This document shows, piece by piece, positions 24,881-31,656 of a DNA stretch of 64,000 nt. The notes under the pieces were generated by a model, which was not told where the DNA came from, did not search any database, and was given only the letters and a program-made list of their open reading frames with translations. Source of the stretch: Paenibacillus_E sp964253085. GTDB taxonomy: Bacteria; Bacillota; Bacilli; Paenibacillales; NBRC-103111. The position numbers and the translations under genes were made by a program. Each line of letters opens with the position of its first letter. Within the stretch, counting starts at the first letter, position 1. Location of the stretch: contig NZ_CAXUQH020000001.1 in the NCBI RefSeq assembly GCF_964253085.1, positions 5,890,001 through 5,954,000 of the forward strand, given 5' to 3'.

Positions 24881-26761
24881 GTGGAAAAGAAACAGTTTCA
24901 AGCCGAATCCAAGCGTCTTTTGGAAATGATGATCAATTCGATTTACACACAACGTGAAATCTTTCTAAGAGAGCTTATCTCCAATTCCAGCGATGCGATT
25001 GACAAAATTTACTACAAGGCACTTACGGACGACTCGCTCGTTTTTGACAAAGATAGCTACTTCATCAAAATTACGGCCGATAAAGAAAATCGCATCTTAA
25101 CGATTCGTGATACGGGTATCGGGATGACGAAAGAAGATCTTGAGAACAACTTGGGGATTATCGCGAAGAGCGGATCTCTTGCTTTCAAGAAAGAGAACGA
25201 AGCCAAAGACGGCCACAACATTATTGGCCAATTCGGGGTAGGCTTCTATTCCGCGTTCATGGTCGCTGACCACATCGCAGTAACAAGTAAAGCTCTTGGC
25301 AGCGATACAGCTTACAAATGGGAATCCGATGGCGCAGACGGGTACACGATTGCCCCAGCAGAGAAGGATTCGATTGGTACGGAGATTGTCCTATCAATCA
25401 AAGCGAATACCGAAGATGACAACTACGACGAATATCTGGACGAGTATCGCCTGAAAGCAATTATTAAGAAATATTCCGATTTCATCCGTTACCCAATTAA
25501 AATGGATATTACAGGTAAGCGTCTGAAAGAAGGCAGTGAGAGCGAGTTCGAGGACTATCAAGAAGAGCAACATGTGAACAGCATGGTGCCGATCTGGAGA
25601 AAAAACAAAAGCGAGCTTACACCTGAGGATTATGAGAAGTTCTACCATGAGAAACACTACGGTTTCGACAAGCCGCTTAAGCATATTCATGTGAGTGCGG
25701 ATGGCGCGGTAGTCTACCAAGCGATCCTCTTTATCCCTGAAAACATGCCTTATGACTACTATTCCAAAGAATACGAGAAAGGCCTTGAGCTCTACGCGAA
25801 CGGCGTTCTCATTATGAATAAATGTGCGGACCTGCTTCCTGACTATTTCAGCTTCGTTAAGGGTATGGTCGATTCCGAAAGCTTATCGCTAAATATCTCA
25901 CGTGAGATGCTGCAGCACGATCGTCAGCTCAAATTAATCGCAAAAAATATCTCCAGCAAAATCAAAGGACAGCTGCAAAGCCTCCTGAAGGACGAGAGAG
26001 AGAAATACGAGCAATTCTACAAGTCCTTCGGCAGACAGCTTAAATTCGGTGTTTACAGCGACTACGGCACGCATAAAGAGCTTCTACAAGATCTATTGAT
26101 GTTCTCCTCCTCCAAGGAGAAAAAACTTGTCACGTTGGACGAGTATGTAGCGAGAATGCCAGAAGATCAGAAGTACATTTACTATGCTTCCGGTGAGTCG
26201 ATGGAAAGAATCGATAAGCTTCCGCAAACGGAGCTTGTGACCGATAAAGGGTACGAAATTCTATACTTCACAGATGATATTGATGAGTTCGCAATCAAAA
26301 TGATTATGACCTACAAAGAGAAGGAATTCAGATCGGTGTCAAGCGGGGATCTTGGTATTGATGTAGAAGATAACCAAAACGATTCTGAGTCTGATAAAAA
26401 AGAAAATCAAGATCTATTCGACTACATGAATGGCTTATTGGCTGGCAAAGTAACAAGCGTAAAAGCTTCCAAACGCCTGAGAAAGCATCCAGTATGCTTA
26501 TCCACAGATGGCGATGTCACCATCGAAATGGAAAAAATCTTGAACGCAATGCCGAACAACCCGAACGTTAAGGCAGAGAAAGTATTAGAGATCAACGTTA
26601 ATCATGACGTGTTCGCTTCCTTGAAGGATGCTTTTGAGAAGGATAAAGAGAAATTGAACCTGTACACAGCGCTATTGTACAATCAAGCTCTTCTTATCGA
26701 AGGTCTGCCGCTGCAAGATCCAGTTGAATTCACGAACGATATTTGTAAAATCATGGTTTAA
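24881..26761 (+). CDS. htpG: Molecular chaperone HtpG (bacterial Hsp90)
   Basis: A 626-residue ATP-dependent cytosolic chaperone. The N-terminal GHKL ATPase shows RELISNSSDAIDKI, TIRDTGIGMT and GQFGVGFYSAFMVAD. Middle and C-terminal dimerisation domains are complete (ESLSLNISREMLQHD). Translation starts at GTG 24881 with GAAAGGAG upstream. The promoter carries a CIRCE element, so expression should be heat-induced through HrcA. In B. subtilis htpG is not in the HrcA regulon, which makes this control notable. A terminator follows at 26775. Confidence 0.97.
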   Translation: MEKKQFQAESKRLLEMMINSIYTQREIFLRELISNSSDAIDKIYYKALTDDSLVFDKDSYFIKITADKENRILTIRDTGIGMTKEDLENNLGIIAKSGSLAFKKENEAKDGHNIIGQFGVGFYSAFMVADHIAVTSKALGSDTAYKWESDGADGYTIAPAEKDSIGTEIVLSIKANTEDDNYDEYLDEYRLKAIIKKYSDFIRYPIKMDITGKRLKEGSESEFEDYQEEQHVNSMVPIWRKNKSELTPEDYEKFYHEKHYGFDKPLKHIHVSADGAVVYQAILFIPENMPYDYYSKEYEKGLELYANGVLIMNKCADLLPDYFSFVKGMVDSESLSLNISREMLQHDRQLKLIAKNISSKIKGQLQSLLKDEREKYEQFYKSFGRQLKFGVYSDYGTHKELLQDLLMFSSSKEKKLVTLDEYVARMPEDQKYIYYASGESMERIDKLPQTELVTDKGYEILYFTDDIDEFAIKMIMTYKEKEFRSVSSGDLGIDVEDNQNDSESDKKENQDLFDYMNGLLAGKVTSVKASKRLRKHPVCLSTDGDVTIEMEKILNAMPNNPNVKAEKVLEINVNHDVFASLKDAFEKDKEKLNLYTALLYNQALLIEGLPLQDPVEFTNDICKIMV

Positions 26762-26774
26762 TTCCATGCATTCA

Positions 26775-26807
26775 GGCACTGCAACTTTCTTGTTGCGGTG
26801 CTTTTTT
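26775..26807 (+). terminator. Intrinsic terminator of htpG
   Basis: GCACTGCAAC pairs with GTTGCGGTGC around a short loop and is followed by TTTTTT. Confidence 0.9.
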
Positions 26808-26815
26808 ATTTACGG

Positions 26816-26989
26816 TTAAGAAGGATCCGAAGCAGCTGCTGGCTCATCTAGCACATAGGCGTGAATAGCTTCTAATCGATCATAGACATAAGCGAGTAAA
26901 CGTGCTTGATCTAGACCAAGCGCCTCCGCTACCTTAACAATATCCAATTCATGAATAATTTTACTGGATTTTGGGCTATTGACGGACAT
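26816..26989 (-). CDS. Small hypothetical protein, 57 residues
   Basis: A short acidic, helix-rich ORF (ELDIVKVAEALGLDQARLLA) with no domain I recognise. The ATG at 26989 is preceded by GAAGGATGG; a TTG nine bases earlier is the alternative. It is convergent with htpG and divergent from the riboswitch-controlled small ORF, about 80 bases from the aptamer. The well-formed amphipathic sequence and start site make it plausible as a gene, but there is no independent support. Confidence 0.45.
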   Translation of the reverse strand: MSVNSPKSSKIIHELDIVKVAEALGLDQARLLAYVYDRLEAIHAYVLDEPAAASDPS

Positions 26990-27065
26990 ATTCTTCAACC
27001 ATCCTTCGAATTAATGTAATTAATAGCACGTTAAACCTAACCTGTGATATAGTTTTCATATAAGA

Positions 27066-27186
27066 CGTTATCGGTATGATAAGGGCAAAACCGCTGAAAA
27101 GTGGTGACGCAAAGCTAAAGGGACTAAATTGGCAATTATGTCTACTGTCCAATATGTCAGCCAGCTACCGCCTCCATCCGATAATG
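27066..27186 (+). promoter_or_regulatory. Cyclic di-GMP-I riboswitch (GEMM-I)
   Basis: The aptamer signature is complete: GGGCAAAACC, a P2 hairpin capped by a GAAA tetraloop (ACCGCT-GAAA-AGTGGT), GGTGACGCAAAGCTAAAGGG with the tetraloop-receptor segment ACTAA, a second variable hairpin, and CAGCCAGCTACCG closing the fold. CGGTA (27072-27076) can pair with TACCG (27166-27170). TTATCGG (27068-27074) can instead pair with CCGATAA (27178-27184), just ahead of the ribosome-binding site. It should control the 59-residue ORF that follows. Confidence 0.9.
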
Positions 27187-27223
27187 GCAGTTCTACAAAG
27201 GAGGAATCAACATCAATAATAAA

Positions 27224-27403
27224 ATGGTAATTGACGGCAATATGAGCTTAGACGTAAAGCATTTAATCGATAACTTGCATCTACCTGATGATGATATTTT
27301 GGACATGTTCTCCTTTTCATTTAGCGGCAACCTATTAACCTCTGATGAAGCCATCCGATTTATTCACTTTCTTCGAAGTGAACTGGACAAACGCACTCAA
27401 TAA
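27224..27403 (+). CDS. Small protein of unknown function under c-di-GMP riboswitch control
   Basis: An acidic 59-residue ORF from ATG 27224 (VIDGNMSLDVKHLIDNLHLP at its start), with no family I recognise. The excellent ribosome-binding site AAAGGAGG (27197-27204) is seven bases from an in-frame ATC at 27212 and 19 bases from the ATG. The native start may therefore be ATC, or an original ATG has mutated to ATC, giving four more residues. No signal peptide or membrane segment is visible. A terminator follows at 27517. Confidence 0.65.
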   Translation: MVIDGNMSLDVKHLIDNLHLPDDDILDMFSFSFSGNLLTSDEAIRFIHFLRSELDKRTQ

Positions 27404-27516
27404 TCGAATTATGCCTTATCGCTCTCAAAAATACAGTCGGTTGATGTCAACAGAATTTTTTTTTTTCAAAAGCTCATGAGGGCGCGTCGTAATTGACTTT
27501 TCTCTTTTGAAACAAC
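27404..27516. other. Non-coding A/T-rich interval
   Basis: It holds a run of T at about 27460-27472 but no stem convincing enough for a terminator, and no gene. Confidence 0.5.
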
Positions 27517-27560
27517 AAAAGACAGCGCACTTGCCGCTGTCTTTTATTTATTTTTTGTCA
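27517..27560 (+). terminator. Terminator of the riboswitch-controlled transcript
   Basis: AAAAGACAGCG (27517-27527) pairs perfectly with CGCTGTCTTTT (27535-27545), followed by ATTTATTTTTTG. Confidence 0.88.
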
Positions 27561-27723
27561 CATTTCGAAAAAAAACAGATCAATTCGTGTCACCTCTGAT
27601 TTCCCCAAGCAAACTAGCTGTTTCTAACATAACATATAACAAATACTAGAATAGGCCCCCTCCACCTCAACAACGAACAATTTGGTAGTCACAACAACTA
27701 TTCATATGAATTAGCTAAAAAAT
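27561..27723. other. Non-coding interval
   Basis: I see no gene or structured element between the two terminators. Confidence 0.5.
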
Positions 27724-27779
27724 AAGTAAAGCCGCGTCGTCTCATGAAACCATTCATGAGACGACGCGGCTTTTACTTA
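27724..27779 (-). terminator. Very long hairpin terminator of nrdR
   Basis: An 18-bp perfect stem (27731-27748 with 27753-27770) with loop ACCA is extended by AAGTAAA/TTTTACTT with one bulge. It lies 12 bases after the nrdR stop codon on the minus strand. Confidence 0.88.
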
Positions 27780-27791
27780 GAGCTGCGCTAC

Positions 27792-28271
27792 TTATTTATC
27801 TCGGAGTAGCCCGACGTCATGCTTTCCCAATATTTGCGTTAACTCCTTCAAAAACATGTTAATGTCTTTGAACTGCCTATATACAGAGGCGAAGCGAATG
27901 TAGGCCACTTCATCGACGGGGTACAATTGCTCCATCACAATTTCACCAATGTTAAGGCTATCGACTTCAGCATGTGCCGTCGTACGAAGCTGCATTTCGA
28001 CTTCGGAGACGAGCATCTCTAGCCGCTCCATGGAAACCGGTCTTTTTTCACAAGCACGAATTAAGCCCCGTAATATTTTCTCACGACTAAATTCTTCCCG
28101 ACTTCCATCTTTTTTAATCACAATTAGAGGTGTTTCTTCTACCATTTCAAAGGTCGTGAATCTTCTCGCGCATTTCTCGCATTCACGGCGCCGACGGATG
28201 GATTTATTCTCATTGGCAGACCTGGAATCAAGCACTTTCGTACCAGAATGGTCACAGAACGGGCATTTCAT
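27792..28271 (-). CDS. nrdR: Transcriptional repressor NrdR
   Basis: A 159-residue zinc-ribbon/ATP-cone repressor of ribonucleotide reductase genes that senses ATP/dATP. The zinc ribbon is CPFCDHSGTKVLDSR with CEKCARRFTTFE; the ATP-cone follows (VIKKDGSREEFSREKILRGL). Length and start (AAAGGAGA nine bases upstream) match the family. It is transcribed divergently from the SASP gene and has its own long terminator. Confidence 0.97.
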   Translation of the reverse strand: MKCPFCDHSGTKVLDSRSANENKSIRRRRECEKCARRFTTFEMVEETPLIVIKKDGSREEFSREKILRGLIRACEKRPVSMERLEMLVSEVEMQLRTTAHAEVDSLNIGEIVMEQLYPVDEVAYIRFASVYRQFKDINMFLKELTQILGKHDVGLLRDK

Positions 28272-28382
28272 TCGCTTTCATCTCCTTTCTCTCTTGGAAA
28301 TATCATTACCATATGTTACATGTCTTGAAGCTTGGAGTTCTGCACACAATAGATTTACCAACCGACAAGGAGGTGAACAGAC

Positions 28383-28592
28383 ATGAGCTCAAGCAACACT
28401 TTAGTCGTTCCACAAGCTAATGCAGCCTTGGATCAGTTGAAGTACGAGGTAGCTCAGGAGCTAGGTATTGCTATCCCACAAGATGGCTACTATGGCAACA
28501 TGACTTCTCGTGACACTGGCTCTATTGGTGGTAGCATTACTCGTCGCCTGGTGCAAATCGCAGAACAATCTCTAGCAGGTCAATTCAAGTAA
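28383..28592 (+). CDS. Alpha/beta-type small acid-soluble spore protein
   Basis: A 69-residue spore DNA-binding protein that coats and protects chromosomal DNA in the dormant spore. It shows the family pattern: ALDQLKYEVAQELGI (including the GPR cleavage site region), DGYYGNMTSRDTGSIGGSI and TRRLVQIAEQSLAG. AAGGAGGTG precedes the ATG. Expression in the forespore by sigma-G is expected from the family, but I could not find a convincing sigma-G promoter. A terminator follows. Confidence 0.95.
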   Translation: MSSSNTLVVPQANAALDQLKYEVAQELGIAIPQDGYYGNMTSRDTGSIGGSITRRLVQIAEQSLAGQFK

Positions 28593-28628
28593 TCTTGAAT
28601 AATACACGCTTTTGACTCTGCAAAACAG

Positions 28629-28680
28629 GAAGTATTGGACTTTACGTTCCACTAGGAGCTAGTCCAATGCTTCTTTGTTT
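28629..28680 (+). terminator. Terminator after the SASP gene
   Basis: GAAGTATTGGACT (28629-28641) pairs with AGTCCAATGCTTC (28661-28673) with one internal mismatch pair, followed by TTTGTTTTG. Confidence 0.75.
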
Positions 28681-28696
28681 TGTGTAGCTAGCTAAC

Positions 28697-29278
28697 CTAA
28701 GCATCAGAACCCTGCCATTGCTCCGTGTAAAGCTTCGTATACTTCTCATAGTAATAAAGAACGCGCTGTACATAATGACGGGTTTCACCGAATGGAATAT
28801 CACGAATGTTGTCTTCGGAACCATCCCAAACGTTATTGTTTTTCCACTTATTCACATTACCTTGACCTGCATTATACGCTGCTATGGCGTAGACCAAATT
28901 CCCATTATAATGCTTGATCAACCAATTCAGATACCATGACCCTAAATAAATATTAATATCGACTCGAAGCAAATCTTCTTGTGTATGAGGCCCTAAATTC
29001 GAGGATTCAACAATCCAATCAGCGGTATCAGGCATAAGCTGCATGAGCCCTAATGCCCCTTTGCTTGATTCTAAATGATATTTATAATTCGTTTCGACGC
29101 GAATAATGGCTGCAATTAGAAACGGGTCTATATTGTGTTTCGCCGCGCTTTGCTTAATCTCCTGCTGAAAGTAGATCGGATATAGCTTTCTACCTATAAT
29201 TGCGCTATTCATGAAGAGAATCATGACAAATGCGATAAGCAGAAGAGCAAACATTCGTTTTTTCCGAAAGAACGTCAT
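28697..29278 (-). CDS. SLT-domain lytic transglycosylase
   Basis: A 193-residue peptidoglycan lyase anchored by one N-terminal membrane segment (~8-25). The Slt70-type catalytic domain shows RVETNYKYHLESSKGALGLM with the catalytic Glu, then QLMPDTA and IAAYNAGQGNV. The start at 29278 overlaps the coaE stop codon by ATGA, so translation is coupled. An ATG 54 bases upstream lies inside coaE and is rejected. It is the last gene of the polA-mutM-ytaF-coaE run; a cell-wall or spore-cortex role is possible. Confidence 0.93.
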   Translation of the reverse strand: MTFFRKKRMFALLLIAFVMILFMNSAIIGRKLYPIYFQQEIKQSAAKHNIDPFLIAAIIRVETNYKYHLESSKGALGLMQLMPDTADWIVESSNLGPHTQEDLLRVDINIYLGSWYLNWLIKHYNGNLVYAIAAYNAGQGNVNKWKNNNVWDGSEDNIRDIPFGETRHYVQRVLYYYEKYTKLYTEQWQGSDA

Positions 29279-29871
29279 GCCAATCCCTTCCCTACCCAGA
29301 ACAGCTCCACCCTCATGTTGGTTTCTTCCCAAGTTCCGCTATTATCAATCACGATATCGGCTAGCTTTCGTTTCTCCTCAATCGACATCTGTGCATCAAG
29401 TCGAAGCTGAGCATTCTCGGCTGACAAGCCATCTCGCTGCATCAAGCGCTCCAATTGCAAGTGACGCGGAATATAAACAACCATGATCTCCTCAAACATC
29501 GAGACCAGATTCGATTCTATGAGTAAAGGAACATCGACCACCACCAGCTTGGTGGGGAAGTCCCGTTCATACAAAGTCATTTGTTCACGCATCTTTGCCC
29601 GAATAGGGGGATGCAACAAGCCATCTAGCTGCTTTCTAGCTTCAGGCGATCCAAAGATAATTTCACCAAGCTTCTTACGTTGCAGAGATCCATCGGGTCC
29701 AATCACAGCTTGTCCAAAATGCGCAGCAACCTGTTCGAGAACAGGGCTGCCAGGCTCGACGACATCACGAGCGATCTGATCGGCGTCGATTAAAAGTGCG
29801 CCACGGCTAACGAGCATGCGGCTAACCGTACTTTTTCCACAAGCAATACCTCCAGTTAAGCCGATATTCAT
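29275..29871 (-). CDS. coaE: Dephospho-CoA kinase
   Basis: A 198-residue enzyme that phosphorylates the 3' hydroxyl of dephospho-CoA, the last step of coenzyme A synthesis. The N-terminus NIGLTGGIACGKST carries the P-loop; LIDADQIARDVV and VVVDVPLLIES follow as expected. AGGAGAG precedes the ATG. It overlaps the lytic transglycosylase gene by four bases and lies 35 bases after ytaF. Confidence 0.97.
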   Translation of the reverse strand: MNIGLTGGIACGKSTVSRMLVSRGALLIDADQIARDVVEPGSPVLEQVAAHFGQAVIGPDGSLQRKKLGEIIFGSPEARKQLDGLLHPPIRAKMREQMTLYERDFPTKLVVVDVPLLIESNLVSMFEEIMVVYIPRHLQLERLMQRDGLSAENAQLRLDAQMSIEEKRKLADIVIDNSGTWEETNMRVELFWVGKGLA

Positions 29872-29906
29872 AAGCGATTCTCTCCTAAAGGTTCATTGTT
29901 AGTGAA

Positions 29907-30647
29907 CTATAGCATTTTCAAAAGTCCCATGACAATAAGTACACAGCCTGGGAGAATAGACAGCTTCTTCATCCAGTTCATTTCTGCATATCGGAAACCA
30001 ATCCGCAAGCCGACTGCAAGTAAGGAGCCGCTTGAAATTGAAATGACTGAAGCCGTTAATAACGGCACAAAGCCAATAAGCGCAGCACCGATTCCCGCTC
30101 CGAAGGCATCCAAAGATAGCGCTAAGCCGAGTAACGTAGCCTCAGAGGCTGAAATATTGCCTGATTTATCTACATCCGCTATGGAAGGCGTTCGTAAAAT
30201 TTGAATCACTAGCCCAAAACGTTTCAGCTCAATACTGAGAATCTCTTTGGTCCGCTGTAACGTATCAAACGTCACCGGCTCCACGTAACCAGAGTTGCGA
30301 ATCTCTCCATAAGGCATGCTGCTAACCATCGCTTGATCTGCCGTAGCAGCTGTTTGCTCTTGTTGCGTTTGGTTTTTCTGTCCTTGTCTCATTTGAATAA
30401 GAGCCCACACGCCAATACCGATTAAGATGATCGCCCCAATACGCTTCGCAATCCCAGGGGACATGAAGGAAGACATCAAAACGCCGATCTGCATCGAGGT
30501 AAAAATAATGATACCAGACCAAAGCGATATAATTCCAATAGAGATAAGTGGTATTCGGATTTTCCGTAACCCATACATCACACCAACACCGAAACCGTCT
30601 AATGAAACTGCGAATGCCAAAATGAGCAGAGATATGACAGGAAGCAT
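29907..30647 (-). CDS. ytaF: Sporulation membrane protein YtaF (MntP-like fold)
   Basis: A 246-residue protein with about six transmembrane helices, resembling B. subtilis YtaF. The two repeated halves each contain an LSLDAFGAGIG-type motif (AVSLDGFGVGVMYGLRKI and LALSLDAFGAGIGAALIG), as in MntP-like exporters. Its exact role is not known; the name comes from sporulation-associated expression in Bacillus. GGAGGG six bases before the ATG at 30647 selects this start over one nine codons upstream. It lies between mutM and coaE. Confidence 0.9.
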   Translation of the reverse strand: MLPVISLLILAFAVSLDGFGVGVMYGLRKIRIPLISIGIISLWSGIIIFTSMQIGVLMSSFMSPGIAKRIGAIILIGIGVWALIQMRQGQKNQTQQEQTAATADQAMVSSMPYGEIRNSGYVEPVTFDTLQRTKEILSIELKRFGLVIQILRTPSIADVDKSGNISASEATLLGLALSLDAFGAGIGAALIGFVPLLTASVISISSGSLLAVGLRIGFRYAEMNWMKKLSILPGCVLIVMGLLKML

Positions 30648-30745
30648 ACAAACCCTCCTAAGCGTTTTACCCAAATAACAGACCTCATGGGCTGTTACCT
30701 AGGCTAAGTACTCCATATCATATGGGGAGGGTACGCTTCTCGTGC

Positions 30746-31606
30746 CTATTTCTCAGACTTCTTTCGTGACCGCTTGGGCTTTAAAGGTTGGCAAGTGAGA
30801 CAAATGTGTGTCCCTCTGCCTCCCACGACGGTTTTCACAATCTCCTGCCCGCACGTTTTGCACGGCTGTGATTGTCTGCCATAAATGTTCAATTGGTGCT
30901 GGAAAAGGCCGATTTCACCTTGTCCATTCACATAGGATTTAATGGACGATCCGCCTACCTCAACTGAATCCTGGAGGGTACGAATAATCGCCTCGTGCAA
31001 CAAACCAAGCTCGCTCTTGCTCAACGAGGAAGCTTCCCGTTCGGGGTGGATGCCCGCCAAGAAGAGGGACTCGTCTACATAAATATTCCCGATGCCCACG
31101 ATATATGCTTGATTGAGCAGCAGCGGCTTGATCTTCGTAGCTCGATGGCCAATCACCCCTCGAAATACTTCGAGGGTGAACGCCTCATCAAGCGGCTCAA
31201 GTCCTAGCTTGACCAACGGCGGCTGCGTAAGCTCATCGCCCTTCGGGAACAGATGCATCGTGCCGAATTGCCGCACATCCTTGTACCGCAGCTCACTGTC
31301 ATCCGTAAAACGGAACAATACATGCGTATGCGGCTCAAGTGGATCATCACCTGCATACAAGCCATAGCGGCCTTCCATGCGCAAGTGGGAAACCATCACA
31401 TAATCCGTAAGCACGAAGCGAAGAAACTTCCCTCTTCGTTCAATCGTTTCAACGGTTTGTCCTTGCAGCAGCGTCTCAAACTGCTGAATATCGTCCGGCT
31501 TCTGAATAATTCGAGGCAGCCTGACCTGGACATGAGCGATTGTTTTTCCTGTAATTAACTCATTTAAAGTTCGTTTGACGGTTTCGACCTCGGGTAGCTC
31601 AGGCAA
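30746..31606 (-). CDS. mutM: Formamidopyrimidine-DNA glycosylase (Fpg/MutM)
   Basis: A 286-residue base-excision repair enzyme removing 8-oxoguanine and formamidopyrimidines. The start is the TTG at 31606: it makes Pro the residue after the initiator Met (PELPEVETVKRTL), which is needed because the free N-terminal proline is the catalytic nucleophile. AAGGAGG lies eight bases before this TTG, whereas a GTG three codons earlier abuts it. The C-terminus has the zinc finger CKTCGQEI...CLTC. It lies directly downstream of polA. Confidence 0.97.
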   Translation of the reverse strand: MPELPEVETVKRTLNELITGKTIAHVQVRLPRIIQKPDDIQQFETLLQGQTVETIERRGKFLRFVLTDYVMVSHLRMEGRYGLYAGDDPLEPHTHVLFRFTDDSELRYKDVRQFGTMHLFPKGDELTQPPLVKLGLEPLDEAFTLEVFRGVIGHRATKIKPLLLNQAYIVGIGNIYVDESLFLAGIHPEREASSLSKSELGLLHEAIIRTLQDSVEVGGSSIKSYVNGQGEIGLFQHQLNIYGRQSQPCKTCGQEIVKTVVGGRGTHICLTCQPLKPKRSRKKSEK

Positions 31607-31656
31607 GGTGTTCACCTCCTTCTCGGTGTTGGGGGCAGTTCACACAAGGAATCAGC

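Noticed and set aside
28320..28375. Sigma-G promoter of the SASP gene
   Set aside because: A TGAAG and a CACAATA can be found, but their spacing (~14) is well below the 17-18 expected.
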